A DNA stretch of 64,000 bases from positions 2,232,001 to 2,296,000 of the forward strand of contig OW818665.1 in assembly GCA_942493045.1 (NCBI GenBank), in the 5' to 3' direction. This document shows, one piece after another, positions 33,452 through 41,541 of this stretch (position 1 is its first letter; every line of letters begins with the position of its first letter). This DNA comes from Teretinema sp942493045 (lineage in GTDB: Bacteria > Spirochaetota > Spirochaetia > Treponematales > Treponemataceae). A model generated the notes under the pieces. That model was not told the DNA's origin, did not search any database, and saw nothing but the letters and a program-made list of their open reading frames with translations. The translations under genes and the position numbers were made by a program.

Positions 33452-35179
33452 CTATTGGTTATACACCCGCTTAACCTTGCGGGTAGTCGTCATCTCCAGC
33501 GGTTCTTCAAGAATTATTGTCCGTGAAATCCGCTGGTAAGGCTGTAAAGCGCGATTTACCTTTTCCACCAGCTCCTCAACGGCCATGCGTACCGGGAATT
33601 CGGCTTCGGGAGCCCCGCGCATCAAGTCCAACCGTTTGAAAAGATCGTCAGCCGGATACACCAGCGCCTCGATTCCCTCACTCTGCGTGGTCTTGTCCAT
33701 AATATAGCCGCGGACCGTAATCTGCTCTATATCATTATAAAACAGCTGGAAGGCGTTCTCGATTTCCTCGGGGTAAACGTTCTTGCCCCCTTCGGTAACA
33801 ATCATGTTTTTTGCCCGGCCACACAAGTACAGATACCGTTCACTGTCCAGCCAGCCTAGGTCGCCGGTTTTAAACCAACCGTCATCGGTAAACACCTTGG
33901 CGGTTTCTTCGCTCATATTGTAATAGCCCTGCATGACCATTGGGCCTTTGATACAAACCTCGCCGACGCCTTTTCCGTCCGGATCCAAAATTTTCATTTC
34001 CATATACGGATGAAAATAGCTGCCCACGCTCTTGATCTTAAAGTGTTCAACCGGATTTAGCGCCACGATCGGAGAAGTCTCGGTCAAGCCATAACCCTGA
34101 ATGAAGTCGATGCCCAACTCGTTATACTGCCTGAAAACGCTGGAAGCCAGGGGGCCGCCGCCGGAAATGGCTATGCGCAGGGTTGATATGCTGGCCTTTT
34201 CCAGAACGCTATGAAAAATAACCTTTCCGGGGTTAACACCGAAGAGTTTTTTGACCAGATAAGAAACACCCATCAGGAACTTAATCAGACCGAATACGAT
34301 CGGCCCCTTGTCCCGAATGCCCTTCATAATCCCGGCCAGCAGCTTATTAAACAGCAACGGAACGCCAAGAAGCATGGTAATTTTTCCGTCACGCAGCTCC
34401 TTGAGCATTTTACTGACGGCCATGCTTTTGGCAAAAACGATTTCTGCGCCCACGGACATGGCCTCAATAAACACGGCCAGCATGGTATAGGAGTGATGCA
34501 GCGGCAGCAGAGCATAAAAGACATCGGTTGGATAAAGCTGTAAATTACTCTGGGCGATAAAACAGTCTGAAACCAGATTGCGGTGCGTCAGTACTACACC
34601 CTTGGGAATACCGGTGGTTCCGGAAGTAAACATGATGGCGGCCGTATCCGTCTCCAGCGCCGGCGTAATCGCCGCCTTTTTCGCGGCCTTCAAGTCATAA
34701 ATATAACGATCCTGATGCTTGCGGCTCAAGGAGCAAAGTTTTTTAATACCCTTGAATCCCGCAAAATGCTCATATTTTTCTTCATCAATAAACATGATGG
34801 CCGGACCGGCAGCCTTAATAAGGTTCTCGATCTCGCCATCATGCAGTCCATAATCGATCGGCACCACAATTCCGCCGGCGAACAATACCGCCAGATAGGC
34901 CACAGCCCACTCCGGACTGTTCTTGCCGCTTACCGCGACCCGGTCGCCATGCTTGACCCCTTCCGCGGCTAGATAGGCAGCAAGCGTTTCGATTTTTTCC
35001 TGGGCTTCACGATACGTCAACGTTACACGATCAGGCTCAAAGGCGGTAAAACACGGCCGATCGGAAAAGCGTTCCACACTGATACGAAACATCTCGGGCA
35101 AGGTGGGCCATTCACCGGTAAAAGAGGTACCGCGCCAGGCATCCAAAAAGGCCCAACTCTTGCGTTCAACTGTTTTCAT
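33452..35179 (-). CDS. AMP-dependent acyl-CoA synthetase/ligase (575 aa)
   Basis: ANL superfamily adenylate-forming enzyme: P-loop-like IMFTSGTTGIPKGVVLTHRN, motif QGYGLTETSPIV, GWFKTGDLGWLD and the hinge LCGRAKNMIV. It is a long-chain fatty acid or acyl-CoA ligase by overall similarity. The catalytic C-terminal lysine region is present (TTRKVKRVYNQ). The ATG has GGAGG upstream. It lies alone between the hydrogenase accessory genes and the NlpC/P60 gene. Confidence 0.9.
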   Translation of the reverse strand: MKTVERKSWAFLDAWRGTSFTGEWPTLPEMFRISVERFSDRPCFTAFEPDRVTLTYREAQEKIETLAAYLAAEGVKHGDRVAVSGKNSPEWAVAYLAVLFAGGIVVPIDYGLHDGEIENLIKAAGPAIMFIDEEKYEHFAGFKGIKKLCSLSRKHQDRYIYDLKAAKKAAITPALETDTAAIMFTSGTTGIPKGVVLTHRNLVSDCFIAQSNLQLYPTDVFYALLPLHHSYTMLAVFIEAMSVGAEIVFAKSMAVSKMLKELRDGKITMLLGVPLLFNKLLAGIMKGIRDKGPIVFGLIKFLMGVSYLVKKLFGVNPGKVIFHSVLEKASISTLRIAISGGGPLASSVFRQYNELGIDFIQGYGLTETSPIVALNPVEHFKIKSVGSYFHPYMEMKILDPDGKGVGEVCIKGPMVMQGYYNMSEETAKVFTDDGWFKTGDLGWLDSERYLYLCGRAKNMIVTEGGKNVYPEEIENAFQLFYNDIEQITVRGYIMDKTTQSEGIEALVYPADDLFKRLDLMRGAPEAEFPVRMAVEELVEKVNRALQPYQRISRTIILEEPLEMTTTRKVKRVYNQ

Positions 35180-35210
35180 AGAGTTCCTCCAGATAACCTG
35201 ACACGCCCCT

Positions 35211-35239
35211 TTACAAAAGGTTGCGAAATTACCGATAAT
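35211..35239 (+). promoter_or_regulatory. Promoter of the NlpC/P60 gene, leaderless GTG start
   Basis: TTACAA (35211-35216), 17-bp spacer, GATAAT (35234-35239); the GTG start at 35246 follows after 6 bases. No Shine-Dalgarno. Confidence 0.65.
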
Positions 35240-35245
35240 CCGAAT

Positions 35246-36280
35246 GTGAAATACCTCAACTACCGTGTACTACTCATTTTTGCTCTTCTGTTAACGCTTG
35301 ACGCAGCATTAGGTGCCCAAACCGGAACCGGAGCGGCGATCTCCGGACCGCTGGGAGCCGACACCCCGAGGGCAGCCTTTGTACGCGCCGCCCAAAGCTA
35401 TCTGGGCACCAGCTACCTTTCCGGGGGCAACAACCGCACGGGAATGGACTGCTCCGGCCTAGTTTACCGGGCCTCCCTGGACTCGATGCCCCGGCCCCTG
35501 CCGAGAACCGTTGCCGCCCTGGCTGCTGCCGCGGAACAAATACCGATTGGACAGGCTGAAAGCGGAGACTTGCTTTTTTTTAACACTGTCGGAGCGCTGA
35601 CTCATGTAGGCATCTATCTTGGCGACGGGAAGTTCGTGCACGCGGCCTCTGAAGGACCGCGCACCGGGGTAATCGTCTCCTCACTCACCGAGCCTTACTG
35701 GAAGAGAACCTTCGCTTTTAGCGGTCGCATTCTCACCGCAGAACAATACGCGCGAACAGGCCAAACCCCATCGGCAGGCGGTTCGTGGGATACGGACAGC
35801 AGTACGGAAAATTCCTTGCCAGTCGTATATCCCTTTGAAGGCTCGTTCGGTTTACGAGTCGGCTTTACCGGGGCCGTTTTATGGGATTTTATGCCGGGTG
35901 AAACTCCAATCAGGGGTGGAATTGCTATGGTGCGCCTATCCTGGATGCGCGGAATGACCGTTTTTCCAGGAATCATCGCCGGTTTTAGCGCGGACAACCG
36001 TTCGGAATCGCTCAGTTTCCCGCTGGCCGCCTCCCTTTCGCATCCTTCCGGCTTCAGTTTCTTTCTCGGAACCCAACTGCACCTGACCGCATCCAGCAGC
36101 CTGAATAAAGCGGCGCAGTTTCCGGGCCTGCTCGGTCTGTCCTGGGAGTCAAAACCAGCCCGTCTCGGCCGCCAAAACATCCGTTTCTATCAGGATTTTT
36201 GCTATTCCAACTTCCCGAATGAAACCTTCAGCGCCGGTGTGCGGTTTACTAGCGGACTGACCCTAAGTTATGATCTCTAG
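35246..36280 (+). CDS. NlpC/P60 endopeptidase fused to a barrel-like C-terminal domain (344 aa)
   Basis: Signal peptide (about 1-23, ending LGAQ), then an NlpC/P60 domain (about 45-165) with the catalytic triad: Cys in NRTGMDCSGLVYRAS, His in LTHVGIYLG and the polar residue in FVHAASEG. Such enzymes cleave peptidoglycan stem peptides. The remaining 150 residues alternate hydrophobic and polar positions with strand-like segments (FGLRVGFTGAVLWDFM, FSAGVRFTSGLTLSYDL) and end in a barrel-like strand, suggesting an outer-membrane anchoring domain. The GTG start follows directly after the promoter. Confidence 0.82.
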   Translation: MKYLNYRVLLIFALLLTLDAALGAQTGTGAAISGPLGADTPRAAFVRAAQSYLGTSYLSGGNNRTGMDCSGLVYRASLDSMPRPLPRTVAALAAAAEQIPIGQAESGDLLFFNTVGALTHVGIYLGDGKFVHAASEGPRTGVIVSSLTEPYWKRTFAFSGRILTAEQYARTGQTPSAGGSWDTDSSTENSLPVVYPFEGSFGLRVGFTGAVLWDFMPGETPIRGGIAMVRLSWMRGMTVFPGIIAGFSADNRSESLSFPLAASLSHPSGFSFFLGTQLHLTASSSLNKAAQFPGLLGLSWESKPARLGRQNIRFYQDFCYSNFPNETFSAGVRFTSGLTLSYDL

Positions 36281-36301
36281 AGCATATAAGGAAAACCGAA
36301 A

Positions 36302-37012
36302 ATGAGCAAAACAAACCCGAAAATACTTGTGCTTTTATGCGTCCTTGTTTTCACACTGATTCTCGGAGCCTGCTCACCGGCAGCCGTGTTAACTATCGGT
36401 AGCGCAGGCGGCGGCAGCGCGGGGTTCAGTGCCGTAGCCAGTCCCGCGGCCGAGAACCTGCTCAAGCGTTTCAGCGAAACCGCCGCCGTCGGGAATAGCC
36501 AACCCTTTTATGACAGCAATCTGATCCGCCTCTCGCTGGCCCAGGCTGGATTAACCACCACCGCCATAACTCTTTCCGGAGGATCGGCCCTAGATATCCA
36601 GGTAGCTTACGATAATCCCTCTGCCATTCTAAAAAACGCACTAACCATTAACTCAACAGAGCGAACCATGCAGTTGATTCTTTCCCGGGAAACTGTCAGT
36701 TCGGCAGTCAGCCTGATGCCGGCTTCCACCCGGGACTTTCTTGATCTATTGATGGCCCCGGCTCTCGGCTACGACGAAATGAACGTTACCGAATACGAAG
36801 AGCTGGTCGGCATTGCTTTTGGAAACACCATGCTCGCCGAATTGCGCAATTCTCTCTTTACCCTGACCGTCCGCGGCCCCGCGCCTATCAAAAATGCCAC
36901 CGTCAATGGAAATGCCTCTTCCCGCCTGGTACGCGACAGCGCTGTGTTTTCGGTGCCACTTTCAACCCTGTTGACGCTGGATACGCCCTTAATCCTGAAA
37001 GCATCTTGGTAA
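36302..37012 (+). CDS. Hypothetical lipoprotein (236 aa)
   Basis: Lipoprotein signal with lipobox LGAC (cysteine near residue 24) and a mature region with no family I recognise. Features seen: an N-terminal Gly/Ser-rich stretch (SAGGGSAG), a central NALTINSTERTMQLILSRETVSS and a C-terminal beta-like part ending ILKASW. AAGGA precedes the ATG. It lies 21 bp after the NlpC/P60 gene and is probably co-transcribed with it. The next 125 bp lead to the first triplet cassette. Confidence 0.75.
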   Translation: MSKTNPKILVLLCVLVFTLILGACSPAAVLTIGSAGGGSAGFSAVASPAAENLLKRFSETAAVGNSQPFYDSNLIRLSLAQAGLTTTAITLSGGSALDIQVAYDNPSAILKNALTINSTERTMQLILSRETVSSAVSLMPASTRDFLDLLMAPALGYDEMNVTEYEELVGIAFGNTMLAELRNSLFTLTVRGPAPIKNATVNGNASSRLVRDSAVFSVPLSTLLTLDTPLILKASW

Positions 37013-37143
37013 GAAACCTGATACAATAGCCTCATACACAGTTCTATTCGAGTAGAATTTGACCCTAAACAAGCAAATGACTCATGTAAAATTGCGATTT
37101 CCCGCAAAAAAATATACTTATCGCCTAAAAAAACATTATAAAT

Positions 37144-37171
37144 TTGACAGAAAATAAAAATCGCCTACAAT
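37144..37171 (+). promoter_or_regulatory. Near-consensus sigma70 promoter of cassette copy A
   Basis: TTGACA (37144-37149), 16-bp spacer, TACAAT (37166-37171). Unlike other promoters here it leaves a leader of about 45 nt containing GGAGG (37213-37217). It is included in the repeat. Confidence 0.8.
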
Positions 37172-37223
37172 TTGTTAAACAAGCATTATGAATTGAGAAT
37201 ATCTTGCCATACGGAGGTTGTTG

Positions 37224-37922
37224 ATGGACAAGCAAAGCGAACGGGTCATAGAACGAACCTGGTCGAAAGAAACTATCATGCAGGTAGAGTTGGGGATCAT
37301 GCAGAATATGCTCGGATCCAGAACAGAAGAGGCCGTGGAAGGATCAATATGCTTTGCGCGATTCCTGAGCCTTTCCGTACTGAACAATGACAATTACCCG
37401 GTGTTTCTCAAGCTCCTAGAAGTGGAAAACCATTGGGTAATAGACACGATGGTCGGGAAAAAAGATCCATTCCTGCTGCTGAGCCCGATTCAGCCGAACA
37501 GCTACCTGGGCTTTACCGGGTTCAAGCTGCTGACCAACTGGCACCCGGGCGGAATCTATCCGGTAACCCTGTCGGTGGTACTGGGAATTCTGCAGGCAGC
37601 CTACGCCTCGCCGAAAGACGGCTACAAGATTTATTCCGTATCGATCAACGACGTCAATAATCTTGGAAAGCATCTGAACAAGGAATTGGGACAGGACGAC
37701 GCGAACAACCGCTGCATCCTGGACATTCTGGACCGCCTCGGATCATTGGCCGGTACCTCCACCAATCCTGACAAGGAACAAATGGCCCGCCAGGCTAACA
37801 ATATCCGCACCTTCTACTTTGACAAGCGCAAGAAGATGGAAGACATTATCCCGCAGGTCTTGCTGGTCAAGTCTGATTATGTCGCGAAAGAAACCGCACC
37901 ACGTCAGCTGTACGTTGACTGA
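37224..37922 (+). CDS. Triplet-family protein 1, copy A (232 aa, unrecognised family)
   Basis: I do not recognise this family. The protein is soluble, has no signal peptide and is predominantly helical. It shares with the other triplet proteins the pattern NxDNYPxFLxLL, WVIDxxxG, DPF, IQxN, IYPxxL, DGYxI, DVNxLGKHL, NRxILDxLDR, NIRxxxFD and IPxVLLV, which defines a common domain of about 200 residues. ATG 37224 has GGAGG 7-11 bases upstream; an in-frame TTG at 37218 is less likely. First gene of the cassette, 23 bp before gene 2. Codon use (AAG, GAC, ATC, CTG) is stronger than in the signalling genes nearby, suggesting high expression. Identical in sequence to copy B. Confidence 0.85.
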   Translation: MDKQSERVIERTWSKETIMQVELGIMQNMLGSRTEEAVEGSICFARFLSLSVLNNDNYPVFLKLLEVENHWVIDTMVGKKDPFLLLSPIQPNSYLGFTGFKLLTNWHPGGIYPVTLSVVLGILQAAYASPKDGYKIYSVSINDVNNLGKHLNKELGQDDANNRCILDILDRLGSLAGTSTNPDKEQMARQANNIRTFYFDKRKKMEDIIPQVLLVKSDYVAKETAPRQLYVD

Positions 37923-37945
37923 GACAAGGTAAAAGGAGCAAACCA

Positions 37946-38665
37946 ATGAAAGAGTTGTTCGAGAAAAAGCAAGACTGGACCGACATCGAGATCCAGCAGA
38001 TTGAATATCACATGCTTAAGGGCGTAATGGGATGCCGGACTCCGGAAGCCGTTGAGTCAGCCATCACCTACGCCAGCTATCTGAACTTTACCGGAATTAC
38101 CAACGGAAACTATCCGGTATTTCTGAATATCCTGACCGTGCGCAACCACAATGTCATCGATGCCCTGCTGGGCACCCGCGACCCCTTCCTGTTCATGAGC
38201 TCGATCCAGCCGAATTACTTTATCGTGTCGACCTGCTTCGCGATCCTGACCAAATACCGCAAGGCCGAGATCTATCCGAAGACCCTCGGTATTATCCTGG
38301 GCGTCTTCCAGACCACCTACAATTCCCCGCTGGACGGCTACAAGATCTACCCGCCGTCGGTTGCCGACGTGAACTCCCTGGGCAAGCACCTGAACGAGGA
38401 AAAGGGACAGGATGACCTGCTGAACCGCAGTATCCTGGACATCCTGGACAAGATGGCCTCCCTCGAAGGACAGAACGTGGACGAAGACATGGAAGACCTG
38501 GCGGTGCACTCGCACAATATCCGCAACAACTTCTTCGATTCCAAAAAGCACCTGGTGGACGTTATCCCCGAAGTACAGCTGCGTCTGGAACCGAACCTGG
38601 ACAAGGACGTACTGCCGAGAAACCGCGTTCCCCTGGCCGAAGCAGAGGCCCAGCCGGCTACCTAA
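37946..38665 (+). CDS. Triplet-family protein 2, copy A (239 aa, unrecognised family)
   Basis: Second paralogue of the cassette, same domain layout: GNYPVFLNIL, HNVIDALLG, RDPFLFM, SIQPN, EIYPKTL, DGYKIY, DVNSLGKHL, GQDDLLNRSILDILDKMASL, NIRNNFFD, IPEVQL. Cysteines (GCRT, TCF) are few and not conserved in the family. The C-terminus is a short Glu/Ala/Pro tail (AEAEAQPAT). GGAG lies upstream of the ATG. A 79-bp gap with a stem-loop separates it from gene 3. No membrane segment or catalytic motif can be recognised. The amino-acid sequence is identical in copy B. Confidence 0.85.
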   Translation: MKELFEKKQDWTDIEIQQIEYHMLKGVMGCRTPEAVESAITYASYLNFTGITNGNYPVFLNILTVRNHNVIDALLGTRDPFLFMSSIQPNYFIVSTCFAILTKYRKAEIYPKTLGIILGVFQTTYNSPLDGYKIYPPSVADVNSLGKHLNEEKGQDDLLNRSILDILDKMASLEGQNVDEDMEDLAVHSHNIRNNFFDSKKHLVDVIPEVQLRLEPNLDKDVLPRNRVPLAEAEAQPAT

Positions 38666-38689
38666 GCGCAGTCCGATCAAGATTAGCGG

Positions 38690-38720
38690 AACGCCATGAG
38701 TCGCGAAGGTTCATGGCGTT
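38690..38720 (+). other. Intercistronic stem-loop between triplet genes 2 and 3 (copy A)
   Basis: AACGCCATGA (38690-38699) pairs perfectly with TCATGGCGTT (38711-38720) over 10 bp with an 11-nt loop. It is followed by TAACAAT, not a T-run, so it is more likely a stability or processing element than a terminator. The identical element is in copy B at 46843-46873. Confidence 0.6.
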
Positions 38721-38744
38721 TAACAATGCAACACGGAGGATTCA

Positions 38745-39446
38745 ATGGCTGGTGCTGAATGGCCGCAATGGTCCGAGAAAGAGATTGATGCGCTTTCCTT
38801 GGGCTATTTGAAAGATATTATCGAAAGCAAGGATGGGTACAGTGTCTTTGCGGCCCTGGCCGTAGCGCACTACCTTGAAAACAAAGTCGGGCTCAATCCG
38901 GACAACTACCCGATCTTTTTCCGCCTGATAGAAGCCGGGAACCCCTGGGTAATAGACACCCTGGTCGGCGACCATGATCCGGACCGCTTTATGGGAACGA
39001 TACAGTTCAACACCTTTATGATACGGGAGTGCTTTCGCATGCTCACCGGCTGGAAGGCCGGAGAAGTGTACCCGAAGGCCCTGGTGATCATTTACGGCTT
39101 ACTGACCATGTGCTATAAAGTGCCCGAAGAAGGCTACCGCATATTCCCGCTGACTGTCAGCGACGTCAACAATCTCGGCAAGCACCTGGACAAGAGCAAG
39201 GATCAGATGGATCCCCTGAACCGCGCGGTGCTTTCGATGCTGGACCGCATCGCTTCCCTGATTGAGCCGCAAAAGCCGATGCCCTCCAACGAGATTAAGG
39301 ACGTGGCCCTGCAGGCCAACAATATCCGCGGCAAGTTCCTGGATATGACCAAAAAGCTCAACGAGGCGATTCCGGACGTATTGTTGGTTCGCGGAGACTA
39401 TAACGCGGCCGTCATTACTCCGATCGTTCCGGAAATAAAACTGTAA
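38745..39446 (+). CDS. Triplet-family protein 3, copy A (233 aa, unrecognised family)
   Basis: Third paralogue: NPDNYPIFFRLI, PWVIDTLVG, HDPDRFM, TIQFN, EVYPKAL, EGYRIF, DVNNLGKHLDK, PLNRAVLSMLDRIASL, NNIRGKFLD, IPDVLLVRGDY. The N-terminus (MAGAEWPQWSEKEID) differs from proteins 1 and 2. GGAGG is placed well before the ATG. The only amino-acid difference between the two cassette copies is here, near the C-terminus: VITPIV in copy A, VIPPIV in copy B. Function unknown; three divergent paralogues kept together suggest a hetero-oligomer (inference). Confidence 0.85.
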   Translation: MAGAEWPQWSEKEIDALSLGYLKDIIESKDGYSVFAALAVAHYLENKVGLNPDNYPIFFRLIEAGNPWVIDTLVGDHDPDRFMGTIQFNTFMIRECFRMLTGWKAGEVYPKALVIIYGLLTMCYKVPEEGYRIFPLTVSDVNNLGKHLDKSKDQMDPLNRAVLSMLDRIASLIEPQKPMPSNEIKDVALQANNIRGKFLDMTKKLNEAIPDVLLVRGDYNAAVITPIVPEIKL

Positions 39447-39507
39447 CCGGAAAATATATACACCAGTTATATATCCACCCTGAAATCGTATCGGAAATAG
39501 ATAAAAT

Positions 39508-41484
39508 ATGTTGCAAGAGAAAATGGTTGTCAACGAATGCTACATACTTCAATATTGTATCGGAAAAGATACATATACTGAAAACTGGGTAGCAACCGCC
39601 ATTTTTTCTGCGACTAATTTCTTGTTGCGATTTATAGATGAAGACATCCGCTCCGACGAATTAATCAATCAGCTTCGACTGGAAGCCCTTAAAACCTATA
39701 ACATTCATGGACCATTAATAAAAGACTTTATTGAGATTGAACGGTTTGAAAACAGAGTTTTTCTTTCTTCGGAATATCAGGGAGAAAAAACTCTCCTTGA
39801 AATTCATAATTCCAATGCCCGACATACCCTTACCCAGGCCTGCGCCTATTTATTTGCCCTTGCACATGGGCTGTCACTGTTTCATGAACATGGGCAGATT
39901 TATGGTTGCCTGACGGCCGAAAACATTTTGACCTCCCGCACCCATGCCGATTCATTACTGCTTAAAATTCGCAAACCAGGAATGCTAGCCTTATTACCTG
40001 TAACCAAAAATACTCATCGCAATATTTTAGAAAATTATGCCTATCTTTCTCCAGAACACAAACAAAATATCGCATTATATCCCGGAAGCGACCTGTACGC
40101 GCTGGGCATCCATTTTGTGCGTCTGATTACCGCCAGACTTCCCTATGCAGACACCATCGAAGCCGTGCAAGCGGGCAATGCCGCGTTGCGCTTTGTATCG
40201 AAAGCGCTTTTTCGACGCGGAGTTCCGGAGCAAATGATCCGTATAGTAATAAAATTACTGATACCGGACACCGGTATTCGATACGCTACCTGCGAAGCAT
40301 TGATTAGCGATCTGGAAATTTTTTTTTCCAGCACCGAAAACCGGGCGCTCTATCTACTAGAATCTCACTCCGGGTCCGAGTCTGAAGACGCCAAACTCAG
40401 ATCCTTTCAAAACTCGGTATATTTTAATTCTTTATCGGCGGATAACGCGCACCCCCAGCCAAGCATAAAAACGATGTATCCGGTCGAAAAAGTATACCAG
40501 AGTGATGGACAGGAAACCCCTGAAGGCAAAGACTTGGTAATAGCAGAAAGCGAAGCAGGGTGGTCGGTGGAAGATTATATAGCCTATGCTAAGGGTGAAG
40601 TTCCGAACATAGCTATTCAGTTCACTCCTAAACCCGAACCCGTCCCGCCCTACCCGGCTCAAAAAGAAACCATGAGAGCGGAAAAAAGCAATATCTCAGT
40701 GGAACTATCCCCAGTCACAGTTCATAAAAAAACAGCAGCGCAAAGTCATATACTACCGTCACAGAGTCTAACACAGAATATACCGGCAATCCAAATGCTG
40801 ACAGAGACAAAACCGGCGACCGAAAACCCACACACACCCGAAGTTGTTGCTAACGCGCCAAAACCCCTAAAAAGCATTGCAAAGCCACCGGCGGCCTCAC
40901 CGCGCCAATGGGCCTATCATCCAATTCAGGCGCAGGATATCCTTAAAATAATCGAACGTTCCGCATATCAGGCACGAAAAGGCCGGGGTAGTTTCAGATT
41001 TATTCAGGAGCCGCTCAACGGCTATACGGAACCCAATTTCATCACACATAAAGAAAATGAGAATAATCATTATCTCTTTCTTAATGCAGGCTCCTTTGCC
41101 AGGTATGGATTAGCGGAAGTTCAAAACTTCTCGGAAATGCTAGAGAAATCAATTACCGGCGTCCTGGCCTCCGAGCCGATCGGTAAACGGCGCTACTTGC
41201 AAGGAAAAATCAACCAGGTCAGGAGAGACTTCAAGGGTGAGGGCAGCCCACAAGAAATACTATGCCGTATTCGGCTATTAGGAAGCAAAAAACGGCCACT
41301 GATACTGATCCTTCGGGGAGGCGAAAGAATTACTCAACCGCTTCACGATTTACTTTGCCAAATCTCCGAAATGGCGAGGGAAACTCCGCTATGCGTTATC
41401 GTTTTCTTTGAACACGGCCATTTTCCAAAATGGCACACCCTTGCTCAACTAGCCACCGTCAGTCAGCTTACGCAACGCCCTTAA
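39508..41484 (+). CDS. Pseudokinase with long linker and C-terminal domain (658 aa)
   Basis: The N-terminal 270 residues have a Ser/Thr protein-kinase-like layout but lack catalytic residues. The VAIK lysine position reads LLRFID (Arg), the HRD loop reads QIYGCLTAENIL (no catalytic Asp) and the DFG region reads LKIRKPG. Structural motifs survive: YLSPE (APE position) and GSDLYALGIHFVRLITARLPY. A Pro/Lys-rich disordered linker (about 340-470) leads to a globular domain (about 475-658: ILKIIERSAYQARKGRGSFRFI, LILRGGERITQPLHDLL). No membrane segment. It lies 61 bp downstream of cassette A with no terminator between. The gene is more AT-rich than the cassette. Start may be ATG 39508 or 39523. Probably a scaffold or ligand-sensing pseudokinase. 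Confidence 0.75.
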   Translation: MLQEKMVVNECYILQYCIGKDTYTENWVATAIFSATNFLLRFIDEDIRSDELINQLRLEALKTYNIHGPLIKDFIEIERFENRVFLSSEYQGEKTLLEIHNSNARHTLTQACAYLFALAHGLSLFHEHGQIYGCLTAENILTSRTHADSLLLKIRKPGMLALLPVTKNTHRNILENYAYLSPEHKQNIALYPGSDLYALGIHFVRLITARLPYADTIEAVQAGNAALRFVSKALFRRGVPEQMIRIVIKLLIPDTGIRYATCEALISDLEIFFSSTENRALYLLESHSGSESEDAKLRSFQNSVYFNSLSADNAHPQPSIKTMYPVEKVYQSDGQETPEGKDLVIAESEAGWSVEDYIAYAKGEVPNIAIQFTPKPEPVPPYPAQKETMRAEKSNISVELSPVTVHKKTAAQSHILPSQSLTQNIPAIQMLTETKPATENPHTPEVVANAPKPLKSIAKPPAASPRQWAYHPIQAQDILKIIERSAYQARKGRGSFRFIQEPLNGYTEPNFITHKENENNHYLFLNAGSFARYGLAEVQNFSEMLEKSITGVLASEPIGKRRYLQGKINQVRRDFKGEGSPQEILCRIRLLGSKKRPLILILRGGERITQPLHDLLCQISEMARETPLCVIVFFEHGHFPKWHTLAQLATVSQLTQRP

Positions 41485-41506
41485 AACCGTAACCCACCAA
41501 AAAAAC

Positions 41507-41535
41507 TTGCATTACCCGCTGAATAGAACCATAAT
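41507..41535 (+). promoter_or_regulatory. Promoter of the variant-GGDEF gene, leaderless geometry
   Basis: TTGCAT (41507-41512), 17-bp spacer, CATAAT (41530-41535); the ATG at 41542 follows after 6 bases. Confidence 0.58.
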
Positions 41536-41541
41536 TAGGGC

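Larger units (their letters stand above)
37138..39454 (+). repeat. Direct repeat copy A (2317 bp) of the triplet-gene cassette
   Basis: This block recurs at 45291-47607, offset exactly 8153 bp, without indels. I count seven substitutions (37418, 37478, 37550, 37598, 38545, 39417, 39419), about 99.7% identity. The boundaries are sharp: just before the -35 box at the left and 8 bp after the third stop codon at the right. No inverted repeats or transposase are seen. Copy A is followed by the pseudokinase gene without a terminator. Confidence 0.95.
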
